43,120 bases of DNA from Paludibacteraceae bacterium (GTDB taxonomy: Bacteria; Bacteroidota; Bacteroidia; Bacteroidales; Paludibacteraceae): the NCBI GenBank assembly GCA_017938155.1, contig JAGBCD010000003.1, positions 1 through 43,120 on the forward strand, written 5' to 3'. Positions 16,159-25,056 of the stretch are shown piece by piece. Under the pieces are notes generated by a model. It was not told the DNA's origin. It made no database searches and saw nothing but the letters and a program-made list of their open reading frames with translations. Made by a program: the position numbers and the translations under genes. How positions within the stretch are numbered: position 1 is the stretch's first letter; every line of letters begins with the position of its first letter.

Positions 16159-17730
16159 ATGAAATATATTTCTTTTCGCCACATTGCATGCACCCTATTG
16201 TGCATGGTAGTACTTTCCCTATATGGGCAAGAAAATTTTGAAGATCATCTTAATGCCATTGGCAATATGACCCCTTATCAAGCGGTCTATCAACTAGAAC
16301 AATATCAAGCCACACATCCCAAATTTGCAGGAGTATATTACCATTTGGGCAAAGCGAATGAAGAAATGATAGCGACTATACATCCTATCATTGATTATGA
16401 ACTATTGAAACGGACAATATACAACACCAAATTGTATTATGGTAATTGTATGCACTACGCACAAAACTCGTCACTGAAAAACGAATATTTTGTAGGCATT
16501 CCCACGAAAGGAAAACGTATTGAATATGAAGATATTGTCCCCTTTGTACGTGAGAAATTGAACAAAAACAAAGAGACTGAAAAATTGGTAGATAATCTTT
16601 ATACGACCTATTTTGCTATGGTACAACGATATGGAGAATGTCGTCACCTATTCACAAAATTTTGCGAACGCTATCCGAGTGAAAAACAAGCGCATCTCCG
16701 CCTTAAGGCAGAAGATATCACATTACTGGAGACATTGAAAGAGCAATTTGACTCACTCAAATTGGATATCTCAGCATTTGAACGTGCTTTGGAGGCTTAT
16801 CCCATTGAAGATTACAAACTCAATATTGTGTACAATGATATACGTCTCTATCGATTGGATGGTTTGAGTCATACACCTTTTTTAACATCGCCAATCCCTC
16901 TATGGGATTATGGAACCTATGCAGAACAATTTTTGAAAAGACAAAATAGCGAATATGCTCAATATTACCAAACGATAGAAAAAGAATATCAACAAATAAA
17001 TGAAGCAGTTCATCAAGCAAGAAATGGTAACAAACAGCCTATTAAAAGCAACAATATCTTGACTAATTACATCAATAAGATGGACTACGAATCTTTCATG
17101 CTTCCATTGACTAAAATACAGCAACAATGTGCCGATATGATTAATTGTTATGCCAATGGATTGTTTGACATAAACGATAGTATTCCTGAACAAATTGAAC
17201 AAGTATTATCCACATTGTATGCCAAACATCTCGTACTACAAGAGAACCAACAATTAATCGTACTACTGAAAGAAAGAATGAGTATGACAGAGCTTGATAA
17301 ATACAAACAAGTTTTGAGTATGAGCGCTGGCACCACTCCAGAGCATATCGAACGATTTGCACAAGAAAGGACTTACATAGCTGATAGCATGTACAATGAG
17401 TTATGCAAACAATTCTATACAACAATAGAATCACGAATACAGCCTTTTGAGAAATATGTGGATGAGTTGACCGATCAAGTGATAACGGCTGAGCAAGTGA
17501 ATATAGAGAATGACACCATTGTAACAGTGCTTCCTATAGCAGGAGAATACTTGGTAGTCTATGCAAGTGGGCGATTGGTGGTTATGGATGCAAACTTGAT
17601 GATAACCAAGACATTTGAGCATAGTCAATATACCCCTATCAAAGCTGCATATAAAATAAATGGAGACAACTACGCAATAGTATCTCCATCATACGTTTAT
17701 TTTATAGATAATGAAGGAAAAATCAAATAA
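16159..17730 (+). CDS. Exported protein of unknown function
   Basis: 523 residues. The N-terminus is a signal peptide (hydrophobic run then LYGQEN). The body is mostly helical, rich in Tyr, Glu and Gln, with a tetratricopeptide-like start (YQAVYQLEQYQATHPKFAGVYYHLGKANEEM near residues 40-70). The final ~90 residues look like beta-strand pairs of a small propeller-like piece (AGEYLVVYASGRLVVMDAN, YAIVSPSYVYFIDNEG). I do not recognise the family. Its place 4 nt behind an OmpA/PD40 protein suggests the two work together at the outer membrane or periplasm; together they would supply the TPR-like and OmpA parts that a PorE-type protein carries in one chain. Confidence 0.7.
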   Translation: MKYISFRHIACTLLCMVVLSLYGQENFEDHLNAIGNMTPYQAVYQLEQYQATHPKFAGVYYHLGKANEEMIATIHPIIDYELLKRTIYNTKLYYGNCMHYAQNSSLKNEYFVGIPTKGKRIEYEDIVPFVREKLNKNKETEKLVDNLYTTYFAMVQRYGECRHLFTKFCERYPSEKQAHLRLKAEDITLLETLKEQFDSLKLDISAFERALEAYPIEDYKLNIVYNDIRLYRLDGLSHTPFLTSPIPLWDYGTYAEQFLKRQNSEYAQYYQTIEKEYQQINEAVHQARNGNKQPIKSNNILTNYINKMDYESFMLPLTKIQQQCADMINCYANGLFDINDSIPEQIEQVLSTLYAKHLVLQENQQLIVLLKERMSMTELDKYKQVLSMSAGTTPEHIERFAQERTYIADSMYNELCKQFYTTIESRIQPFEKYVDELTDQVITAEQVNIENDTIVTVLPIAGEYLVVYASGRLVVMDANLMITKTFEHSQYTPIKAAYKINGDNYAIVSPSYVYFIDNEGKIK

Positions 17731-17782
17731 ATAGATCTTCAAAATATTGATAGGCAGACGTCATATTGTTTGTACACCAAAC

Positions 17783-17813
17783 GAAGAACACTGATATCCA
17801 TTCAGTGTTCTTC
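17783..17813. terminator. Bidirectional hairpin between convergent genes
   Basis: Arms GAAGAACACTGA (17783-17794) and TCAGTGTTCTTC (17802-17813) form a perfect 12-bp stem with a 7-nt loop. T-rich sequence on both sides fits termination in either direction. It ends the mtaB operon and the transporter-PqqD operon; its right arm touches the stop codon of the PqqD-like gene. Confidence 0.8.
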
Positions 17814-18079
17814 TATTCTATAATACCAGCTTTACGCCATGACTCAAGGGTGGTCTGTGCATCCGCTAATGCTTGTGACTCAGATACATCGTATTCCTCT
17901 TGTAGCCATTGAGCCATAATGGTAGCATCAAATTCCTGCAAAAGAGCTTTGTTCCATAAAAAAGCGGCGGTTTGATTCATTGTAATCATCTTGTTGAAGT
18001 CCACTTGTTCAATGGAATCTGCTATCAAAATATAATCTTTGCCTAATGGACGTAAAGTAAAACCAGTTTTTGTTTTCAT
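17813..18079 (-). CDS. PqqD-family small protein (RiPP recognition element)
   Basis: 88 residues, typical for stand-alone PqqD-like chaperones. The pattern is family-like: RPLGKDYILIADS, then MNQTAAFLWNKAL near residue 42, an acidic EEYDVSESQALADAQ helix, and a C-terminal LESWRKAGIIE. PqqD-type domains bind leader peptides of ribosomally made, modified peptides and hand them to radical SAM or other enzymes. No precursor peptide or modifying enzyme is visible nearby. It follows a signal-peptidase-like gene by 6 nt. Related pairs occur in Bacteroidota genomes; the role of this one is unknown. Confidence 0.8.
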   Translation of the reverse strand: MKTKTGFTLRPLGKDYILIADSIEQVDFNKMITMNQTAAFLWNKALLQEFDATIMAQWLQEEYDVSESQALADAQTTLESWRKAGIIE

Positions 18080-18085
18080 ATTATG

Positions 18086-18589
18086 CTATTCATATAAAAT
18101 GGGAATAATTATTTTTCTATAACATTTCAATAAAAAGCGTCTGCAAAAATGCAAATTACGCCAAAGAAATGCCCTATTAACACACTTATGCTTGCCTGTC
18201 GGGGTAAGTATTTGTACTACCTTGCCATAGACATTTGCTTGGTCCACAAATTCTGTTCCTTTCAAGTTTCCATCTCCCATTAAGGTAAACTTATTATCCT
18301 TGATGGCAATGATACGATGCAGAACATATAAGGGAGTCGGAGTTGTGGATACTTTTGCCAAGACGATATCTCCCACTTGAAAAGTAGTAGTTTTAACTAA
18401 TACAACAGTATCTTTTCCTCCTTCAATAAAAGGGCGCATACTCTCCCCTTTTGGAGAGAAATGCACCCTCTTACCTCGTTGAAGCAAATCGTCAATTTGT
18501 GCAATCAATATGTCTTTATCAACTGTGAGAGACAAGTTATTGATTTTTACCTTCTTTGATAATAACAACCGATACTGCTCCCAATACAA
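18086..18589 (-). CDS. S24/S26-type signal-peptidase-like protein
   Basis: 167 residues from the only ATG (18589), which would overlap the transporter gene by 53 nt. A TTG at 18535, 1 nt after the transporter stop, gives 149 residues and is a credible alternative. The core has the peptidase signature HFSPKGESMRPFIEGG with candidate nucleophile Ser50. YVLHRIIAI (His91) and LMGDGN (Asp106) follow; a Ser-His pair would make it closer to the archaeal/ER-type signal peptidases than to the Ser-Lys bacterial type. No transmembrane anchor is obvious, but the basic C-terminal segment could associate with the membrane. The likely role is processing of a peptide handled by the PqqD-like partner. Confidence 0.7.
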   Translation of the reverse strand: MYWEQYRLLLSKKVKINNLSLTVDKDILIAQIDDLLQRGKRVHFSPKGESMRPFIEGGKDTVVLVKTTTFQVGDIVLAKVSTTPTPLYVLHRIIAIKDNKFTLMGDGNLKGTEFVDQANVYGKVVQILTPTGKHKCVNRAFLWRNLHFCRRFLLKCYRKIIIPILYE

Positions 18590-19883
18590 GAAGCACTCCT
18601 GCTGCCACTAACATACCCACTTGCGAGCCTGCGCATATATACTTAAGGATAGCGCCACCTATCAATGCTGCCACAATCTGAGGCAAGCAGATAGTACAGT
18701 TGAACAAACCGAGGTAATAACCCATATTGTCGCCCTTGAGCGAGTTGGTCAAAATAGTGAATGGCACTGCCAACATTGCTGCCCATGCTGCACCAATGAA
18801 TGCGTAAGAAACAAGCAATACGTATTGGTTGGTCACAAACAATGTAGAAATAAATCCTAACGCACCAACAATCAAAGAGATAGCGTATGCGCCCTTATTA
18901 TGGAATTTCTTTTCCAAAGCAGGCATAATCAATGCCCATAGCATTGAGCCTACTGCTTGAATAGCAAAACAAACACCTACCCAGTTGCCTGCGTTTTGGA
19001 AAGGCTCTGCTGCTGTATTGACACCATCCCAACCGAAACATTGAGTAGCGATAGCACCATTGGAATATGTCCACATAAAGAGGAAAGCTGCCCAACAGAA
19101 GAATTGCACAAGACCTACTGTCCAGAATGTAGAAGGTGCGTCAATAAGCAGGCGGATGAAACTAGCGTCTTGTTTCTTCTCGTCTTTCTTCGTATCTAAG
19201 CCATGGAACTTAGCATACTCTTCTGGGTTCAACTCTTTGACAGTGAAGAAGGTATAGAGCACACAGAAAATCAAAAGGCCTGCACCTATGTAAAAACTCC
19301 ACTTCACAGAATCTGGAATAACGCCCTCTGGAGCTGTATTAGCAATACCTACCCAAGTAAAGAGAATTGGGAAAATATAACCTGCCAATGAACCAGCGTT
19401 GCAAAGGAATGATTGGATGGAATATGCCAAACCTTTTTGCTCCTCGTTCACCATATCGCCGACCATCATCTTGAATGGTTGCATAGCAATATTGATAGAG
19501 GTATCAAGGAACATAAGAGAGAACAATCCGAACCACATAGCCGCATTCAAGCCAAGGAAAAGGGATTGACCGAAAGTGAAGTTACCAGCATTAGGCAAAA
19601 GCAACATCACAGCCACAGCAATGAGTGCACCTACGATGAGATAAGGTTTACGACGTCCCAGGCGATTCCAAGTCTTGTCGGAATACTTACCAACCAATGG
19701 TTGCACAATCATACCCATCAATGGAGGAAGCACCCAAAAGAAGGAAAGCTGATGAGGATCTGCGCCGAGCGTAGCGAAAATACGAGAGATATTTGCACTT
19801 TGAAGCGCATAAGCAATTTGGACTCCAAAGAATCCAAAACTAAGGTTAAAAAGTTGTCCAAAAGATAATTTTCTTTGTTCCAT
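18537..19883 (-). CDS. SLC45-like MFS sugar transporter
   Basis: 448 residues with about 12 hydrophobic helices. The N-terminus (LSFGQLFNLSFGFFGVQIAYALQ) and the cytoplasmic loop GKYSDKTWNRLGRRKPYLIVG are characteristic of the GPH/SLC45-type family that carries maltose, sucrose or related sugars with protons. It is probably an inner-membrane disaccharide importer; the sugar cannot be told from sequence. No glycosidase or kinase gene is adjacent. The two small genes downstream (signal-peptidase-like and PqqD-like) share its transcript but have no obvious link to sugar uptake. Confidence 0.85.
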   Translation of the reverse strand: MEQRKLSFGQLFNLSFGFFGVQIAYALQSANISRIFATLGADPHQLSFFWVLPPLMGMIVQPLVGKYSDKTWNRLGRRKPYLIVGALIAVAVMLLLPNAGNFTFGQSLFLGLNAAMWFGLFSLMFLDTSINIAMQPFKMMVGDMVNEEQKGLAYSIQSFLCNAGSLAGYIFPILFTWVGIANTAPEGVIPDSVKWSFYIGAGLLIFCVLYTFFTVKELNPEEYAKFHGLDTKKDEKKQDASFIRLLIDAPSTFWTVGLVQFFCWAAFLFMWTYSNGAIATQCFGWDGVNTAAEPFQNAGNWVGVCFAIQAVGSMLWALIMPALEKKFHNKGAYAISLIVGALGFISTLFVTNQYVLLVSYAFIGAAWAAMLAVPFTILTNSLKGDNMGYYLGLFNCTICLPQIVAALIGGAILKYICAGSQVGMLVAAGVLLVLGAVSVVIIKEGKNQ

Positions 19884-19911
19884 AATTTCTACTAAATTGT
19901 TAAAAGTCGGG

Positions 19912-19942
19912 CAAAGTTACAAGTTTTTTTTTACACTCACAA
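19912..19942 (-). promoter_or_regulatory. Promoter of the SLC45-like transporter operon
   Basis: Minus strand: TTG at 19942-19940, 20 bases, TAACTTTG at 19919-19912. It lies about 28 nt before the start at 19883 and diverges from the recQ promoter. Confidence 0.7.
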
Positions 19943-19969
19943 TTATTTCATTTTTTTAGAGAGAAAAAT

Positions 19970-20001
19970 TTTGTTAATTCAAAATAAAACCATTACCTTT
20001 G
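19970..20001 (+). promoter_or_regulatory. Promoter of recQ and probably the following operon
   Basis: TTTG at 19970-19973, 20 bases, TACCTTTG at 19994-20001. It is followed by a ~45-nt leader to the recQ start. The tight packing downstream allows one long transcript; further internal promoters were not recognised. Confidence 0.8.
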
Positions 20002-20052
20002 CACTAAAATAAAAGCAATTAAAAATCACGTTAAGATTAAGATAAATTACGA

Positions 20053-22236
20053 ATGAATCGACATGAAATGTTAATCGCTGCACTGCAGCATAATTTCGGA
20101 TTTGACACATTCAAAGGAAATCAAGAAGCCATCATCAATAATATTATGGATGGTAAGGACACTTTTGTTCTTATGCCCACAGGTGGTGGTAAAAGTTTGT
20201 GTTATCAATTGCCTTCTTTGCTGATGGAAGGAGTAGCTGTCGTTGTATCTCCCTTGATTGCTCTAATGAAGAATCAAGTAGATGCAATGCGCAACTATTC
20301 GGAAGAAGATGGTATCGCTCATTTTATTAATTCATCCTTATCTCGTCAAGAGATTAATCTTGTTAAGAATGATTTACTCTCTGGTAAGACTAAATTATTG
20401 TATTTGGCACCAGAGTCCCTCAACAAAGCAGAGAATATTGATTTTTTACAGGGAGTAAAAATAAGTTTCTATGCTATAGATGAGGCACATTGTATTTCAG
20501 AATGGGGGCATGATTTTCGTCCAGAATATCGCAATATACAGAAAATGACCAAGCGCATTGGACGTGCACCTATTATTGCATTGACAGCCACAGCTACACC
20601 AAAGGTGCAACACGATATACAAAAGAACTTGGGCATGTTGAATGCGACGATTTTCAAATCCTCATTCAATCGTCCTAACTTGTACTATGAAGTACGTAAG
20701 AAGAATGATGACATAGATAAGGATTTGATTAAATACATCCGTTCGATGGAGGGTAAGTCTGGTATCATCTACTGTTTGAGTCGTAAGTCGGTAGAAGATT
20801 TGGCAGAGACTTTGCGTGTAAACAATATTTCCTCATTACCTTACCACGCAGGTATGGATAGTGCAACGCGTACTGCTAACCAAGATGCTTTTTTGATGGA
20901 GCGAGTACAAGTGATTGTAGCCACCATAGCATTTGGTATGGGTATAGATAAGCCAGATGTTCGCTTTGTGATTCACTATGACATACCTAAATCATTGGAA
21001 GGTTATTATCAGGAGACTGGACGTGCAGGTCGTGATGGAGGAGAAGGACAATGTATATGTTATTATTCTCCAAAGGATATTGAGCGTTTGCGCAAATTTC
21101 AACAAGGTAAACCTGTTGCTGAGCAAGAGATAAGCAATCAACTTCTATTTGAGACTCAGTCTTATGCAGAGTCTCCAATATGTCGCCGCAAGTTGTTGCT
21201 CCATTATTTTGGAGAGGAATATAGCCTTGAAAATTGTAATAATTGCGATAACTGCAAGAAACAATATCGTTGGGAAGATGAATCGGAAGTATTGTCTATC
21301 ATCTTGGAAACCATCCAACAAGTGAACGAGAAGTTTAAGTCTGAACACATCATTGATATTCTTCGCGGCAACGAGACAGCAGCAGTCACATCCTATCATC
21401 ATTCCAATTTAGATAATTTTGGTGCTGCAGAAGACAAAGATGAAGCAACATTACACGCTATCATTAGACAAGCACTGATATCTGGTTATATCAAACGCGA
21501 CATTGAATCCTATGGTGTAATTAAGATAACTCCTGATGGTCGCAAATTTATGAAACGTCCAAGTACTTTTGAAGTCCCATTGGAAGTTCGTGGTAACGAT
21601 GATGATGAGATCATAGAAGCAAACATGGCGGGTTCTGCGGCTGCTGATGAGGTTTTGTTCTCTATATTAAAAGATATGAGAAAGAAACTGAGTAAGAAAC
21701 TTGATGTACCTCCTTTTGTTATTTTCCAAGATCCAAGTTTGGAAGCCATGGCTACCTCCTATCCAATCACCATGGAAGAATTGCAAAACATTTCTGGTGT
21801 AGGTGCGGGTAAGGCAAAACGATATGGAGAAGAGTTTTTGCGTGTCATCAAGGAATATGTAGATGAGAATGAGATTATCCGTCCTGAAGATCTTCGCGTG
21901 AGAACGGTAGCAAAAGATTCGACTAGAAAAATAAGTATTATCCAAGCTATTGATAGACGTGTTGCTTTGGATGATTTGGCTGAGTCAAAAGGAATGTCGA
22001 TGGAAGAGATATTGGAAGAGATTGAAGCTATCGTATATAGTGGAACAAGGCTAAATATCAATTATTTTATAGAAGAAGTGGTTGATCCAGACGAAGAAGA
22101 AGAAATATACGACTATTTCAAAACAGCAGAGAATGATAACATACAGACTGCAATGGAAGTTTTGGGATATGACGACTATGATGAATTGCATGTTCGTTTG
22201 GTGAGAATTAAGTTTCAAAGCGAATTAGGAAATTGA
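20053..22236 (+). CDS. recQ: ATP-dependent DNA helicase RecQ
   Basis: 727 residues, long for RecQ but common in Bacteroidota. The helicase core has Walker A PTGGGKS (Lys47), Walker B DEAH (143-146) in AIDEAHCISEWGHDFRPEY, ALTATATP near 177, and the motif VI region YYQETGRAGRDGG near 320. The zinc site of the RQC domain is formed by cysteines near 377 and in ENCNNCDNC (~395-402). A winged-helix region and an HRDC domain (~535-605, with ISGVGAGKAKRYGEEFL) follow. The C-terminal ~115 residues, acidic and helical, extend beyond the usual domains. It unwinds DNA 3'-5' in recombination repair. rimO follows after 8 nt. Confidence 0.96.
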   Translation: MNRHEMLIAALQHNFGFDTFKGNQEAIINNIMDGKDTFVLMPTGGGKSLCYQLPSLLMEGVAVVVSPLIALMKNQVDAMRNYSEEDGIAHFINSSLSRQEINLVKNDLLSGKTKLLYLAPESLNKAENIDFLQGVKISFYAIDEAHCISEWGHDFRPEYRNIQKMTKRIGRAPIIALTATATPKVQHDIQKNLGMLNATIFKSSFNRPNLYYEVRKKNDDIDKDLIKYIRSMEGKSGIIYCLSRKSVEDLAETLRVNNISSLPYHAGMDSATRTANQDAFLMERVQVIVATIAFGMGIDKPDVRFVIHYDIPKSLEGYYQETGRAGRDGGEGQCICYYSPKDIERLRKFQQGKPVAEQEISNQLLFETQSYAESPICRRKLLLHYFGEEYSLENCNNCDNCKKQYRWEDESEVLSIILETIQQVNEKFKSEHIIDILRGNETAAVTSYHHSNLDNFGAAEDKDEATLHAIIRQALISGYIKRDIESYGVIKITPDGRKFMKRPSTFEVPLEVRGNDDDEIIEANMAGSAAADEVLFSILKDMRKKLSKKLDVPPFVIFQDPSLEAMATSYPITMEELQNISGVGAGKAKRYGEEFLRVIKEYVDENEIIRPEDLRVRTVAKDSTRKISIIQAIDRRVALDDLAESKGMSMEEILEEIEAIVYSGTRLNINYFIEEVVDPDEEEEIYDYFKTAENDNIQTAMEVLGYDDYDELHVRLVRIKFQSELGN

Positions 22237-22244
22237 CATCATAG

Positions 22245-23540
22245 ATGCACTTAAAAGAGATAGACATAATCAGTCTTGGATGCTCAAAGAACCTTGTGGA
22301 TGTGGAAGGTTTGATGTATGCGTTGGAAAGAATGGGTTATACTTGTGTTTTTGAATCTAAAAAACCACAAGGTGAGATTGCTATTATCAATACATGCGGT
22401 TTTATAGGTGATGCAAAAGAGGAAAGTATACAAACTATATTACAATTTGCACAACGCAAACAAAAAAAATCACTGAAGAAGCTCTATGTAATGGGATGTT
22501 TGAGTGAACGATACTTGCATGAATTGGAAGAGGAGATTCCTGAAGTGGATAAATGGTATGGTAAATTTAATTACTATGATTTGTTGCAAGAACTGAGTAA
22601 AGATTGCATTTGTTGTACACCATCATTTAGACGCAAACTAACTACCCCATCGCATTACACGTATTTGAAGATTAGTGAAGGTTGCAATCGTTTTTGCTCT
22701 TATTGCGCTATTCCCTTAATCACAGGACGACACCAATCGCGTGCGATGGAAGATATTGTTGAGGAAGTGAAATATTTGGTGGGTAAAGGTGTAAAGGAAT
22801 TCAACGTCATTGCACAGGACCTATCTTCCTATGGGGTTGATTTATACAAAGAGCATCGTTTGCCTCAACTGATAGATACGATAGCTCAAATAGAGGGTGT
22901 AGAATGGATACGACTGCATTATACGTACCCCTCTGATTTTCCGGAGGAGTTGTTGGATGTAATATCCAAGCATGACAATGTATGCAACTACTTGGACATC
23001 GCCTTGCAACATTGTACAGACCATATGTTAACAATAATGCGTCGTCATATCACAAGTGAGGAACAAGATAAGTTGATACGTCGCATTAGAGCCAAAGTGC
23101 CCAATATATGTTTACGCACCACGTTAATGGTAGGGCATCCTGGTGAAACAGAAGAAGATTTTGAAAAACTAAAAGAATGGGTACGCACCATGCGTTTTGA
23201 ACGTATGGGAGCATTTATCTATTCTGAGGAAGAGGGAACCTATGCTGCTAAAAACTATACTGATGATATACCAACTAAAACCAAGGAAAGACGTTTGGAT
23301 GAATTGATGCAAATTCAACAAGAGATTTCTACTGAAATATTATCCAAAATGGTTGGTACTAAACAAAAGGTGATTATTGATCGAGAAGAAGACTCTTTCT
23401 ACGTTGGACGCACGCAATACGATTCGCCTGATGTAGATTGTGAAGTGCTGATAACCAAAGTTCCTAATATAGAGATTGGTAAGTTTTATGATGTGACTAT
23501 CACTAAAGCTGACGAATTTGACTTATACGCTACATTATGA
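22245..23540 (+). CDS. rimO: Ribosomal protein S12 methylthiotransferase
   Basis: 431 residues. RimO adds a methylthio group to an Asp of ribosomal protein S12. The N-terminal iron-sulfur cysteines lie in ISLGCSKNLVDVE (Cys13), NTCGFIGDAKEES and VMGCLSERY. The radical SAM triad is Cys147, Cys151, Cys154 in EGCNRFCSYCAIP. The TRAM domain at the C-terminus includes VDCEVLITKV. SLGCSKNLVD is diagnostic of RimO against MiaB and MtaB. Its stop overlaps the start of the HU gene by 4 nt (ATGA). Confidence 0.96.
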   Translation: MHLKEIDIISLGCSKNLVDVEGLMYALERMGYTCVFESKKPQGEIAIINTCGFIGDAKEESIQTILQFAQRKQKKSLKKLYVMGCLSERYLHELEEEIPEVDKWYGKFNYYDLLQELSKDCICCTPSFRRKLTTPSHYTYLKISEGCNRFCSYCAIPLITGRHQSRAMEDIVEEVKYLVGKGVKEFNVIAQDLSSYGVDLYKEHRLPQLIDTIAQIEGVEWIRLHYTYPSDFPEELLDVISKHDNVCNYLDIALQHCTDHMLTIMRRHITSEEQDKLIRRIRAKVPNICLRTTLMVGHPGETEEDFEKLKEWVRTMRFERMGAFIYSEEEGTYAAKNYTDDIPTKTKERRLDELMQIQQEISTEILSKMVGTKQKVIIDREEDSFYVGRTQYDSPDVDCEVLITKVPNIEIGKFYDVTITKADEFDLYATL

Positions 23541-23815
23541 CAACAAAAGAATTGATAACAAGCATTGCATCTGATACCAAGATGACAAAAAAACGAGTAG
23601 AGTCATTGCTATCTGCTATGACCCGTGTTATTTTGGATGGTAGTACTGAGGGCAAATCCGTACAACTTAAGAATTTCGGGACATTAGAAGTTAAAACTAA
23701 GAAACCGCGTAAGATTGTGCACCCCAAGACAAAAGAAGTGAGTATGACAGAAGAAAAACGTGTCTTATCATTTCGCCCCAATACAAACATCAAAGACGAA
23801 GTTAAAAACCTATAA
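23537..23815 (+). CDS. HU/IHF-family DNA-binding protein
   Basis: 92 residues, the standard size of HU. The N-terminal helices (TTKELITSIASDTKMTKKRVESLLSAM) provide the dimer interface and the beta-arm region includes VQLKNFGTLEVKTKKPRK. It ends with LSFRPNTNIKDEVKNL, as in the family. It bends and compacts DNA as a dimer. It is translationally coupled to rimO and followed 11 nt later by a second HU-domain protein with a membrane anchor; the two might form mixed dimers. Confidence 0.92.
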   Translation: MTTKELITSIASDTKMTKKRVESLLSAMTRVILDGSTEGKSVQLKNFGTLEVKTKKPRKIVHPKTKEVSMTEEKRVLSFRPNTNIKDEVKNL

Positions 23816-23826
23816 GACACACGACC

Positions 23827-25047
23827 ATGATAGAAAAGAATCAAAATAACAAGATATCTTGGGTTACGTTGCGTCATGCAATTGCCAAACAAGCAGGGGT
23901 CACCGAAAAGGATGCCCTAATATTCTTGAATTCGTTGATAGTACAATTGACGAATGGTTTGAAACAAGATAAGAGTGTGAAGATAAACAATCTTGGTACT
24001 TTCCGTTTGGTAGTTGTTGCTCCACGAAAGAGCATAGATGTGACAACGGGAGAGGCTATTATCATCCCAAGTTATAATAAAGTAACATTCGTTCCTGAAT
24101 CTTCCATTCGCGAAGCAATGCATCCTTCAAAAGTAGAACCTATATTGGACGCAAATGACCCTATCAAAAAACTCAATGAGCAGGCTGATGAGATTATAGA
24201 TATTTTGGCAGATTTGGGTCAAGGTCCTAAAGCCTCCAATGAAGAAGAGGTCATATCTCCTACAGATGTACCAGAAGAAAGTGCAGTAGAAGAAGGAGTA
24301 ACACAGACTTTAGAAGATGTAGTGAGTGCAAAGGATATACAAGAAGAAGTTGTGATAGTTCAAGTAGGTGAAGAAGCAAAGGAAGAAGAGGCAGTTCAAA
24401 TTATTGAAGAGGTTTCAAGTGAACCTACCATAGAAACAAGCACCATTACAGAAGTTGAAAATACCAAAGAAATAGATACCATTATTGAGAGCACTACGGG
24501 TAATGAACCAGAACCAAGTACTACAGAGAAAAAAACGATGTCTGTAGGAAAGACAATCTTTGTATCAATCGTTGCTTTTTGCTTGCTTTTAGTAGGTTTG
24601 TTCTTCTTCTTGCAGCACAAGGTTGAGACATGGGTAGAGACGTTGCGTGAAAAGACCACGGCCCCGCAGGTAGAAACAGTTGTGAACGTGGATAGTAAGA
24701 AGGATGTGTCGCAGATTGAGATTGCAGCAACGGTCACAGATACTCCTCAAATAGTACCTACAAAAGAAATTCGCTCAACAGATTTGGTTTATGAGGAGTT
24801 CATCACTACAGAACATATGCATAAGAATAGTCGATTGGCGTGGATGGCATATCGTTTTTACGGGAACAAAGACCTTTGGGTATTTATTTATGATGCCAAC
24901 AAAGACAAATTGACTTCTCCTCATCACATCAAAGTAGGTACCCCTATTCGCGTACCCAAACTTAATAAGGAGTTGATGGACACAAACAATCCAACAACAA
25001 AACAAATTGTAGAAGAACTGAAAAATAAGTTTGCTTCTATACAATAA
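23827..25047 (+). CDS. HU-domain, transmembrane, LysM fusion protein
   Basis: 406 residues in three parts. Residues 1-~100 are an HU/IHF-type domain (WVTLRHAIAKQAGVTEKDALIFLN, KINNLGTFRLVVVAPRK, ending FVPESSIREAM). Residues ~100-237 are acidic, Glu/Val/Thr-rich and probably disordered. A single transmembrane helix lies at ~243-263 (IFVSIVAFCLLLVGLFFFLQ). The outer part ends in a LysM-like module (~330-385: SRLAWMAYRFYGNKDLWVFIYDANKDKL, then IKVGTPIRVPKL). LysM modules bind peptidoglycan N-acetylglucosamine. The topology would place DNA-binding inside and wall-binding outside. No signal peptide precedes the HU part, as expected for type II insertion. Function is inferred. Confidence 0.88.
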   Translation: MIEKNQNNKISWVTLRHAIAKQAGVTEKDALIFLNSLIVQLTNGLKQDKSVKINNLGTFRLVVVAPRKSIDVTTGEAIIIPSYNKVTFVPESSIREAMHPSKVEPILDANDPIKKLNEQADEIIDILADLGQGPKASNEEEVISPTDVPEESAVEEGVTQTLEDVVSAKDIQEEVVIVQVGEEAKEEEAVQIIEEVSSEPTIETSTITEVENTKEIDTIIESTTGNEPEPSTTEKKTMSVGKTIFVSIVAFCLLLVGLFFFLQHKVETWVETLREKTTAPQVETVVNVDSKKDVSQIEIAATVTDTPQIVPTKEIRSTDLVYEEFITTEHMHKNSRLAWMAYRFYGNKDLWVFIYDANKDKLTSPHHIKVGTPIRVPKLNKELMDTNNPTTKQIVEELKNKFASIQ

Positions 25048-25056
25048 AGTGATTTA

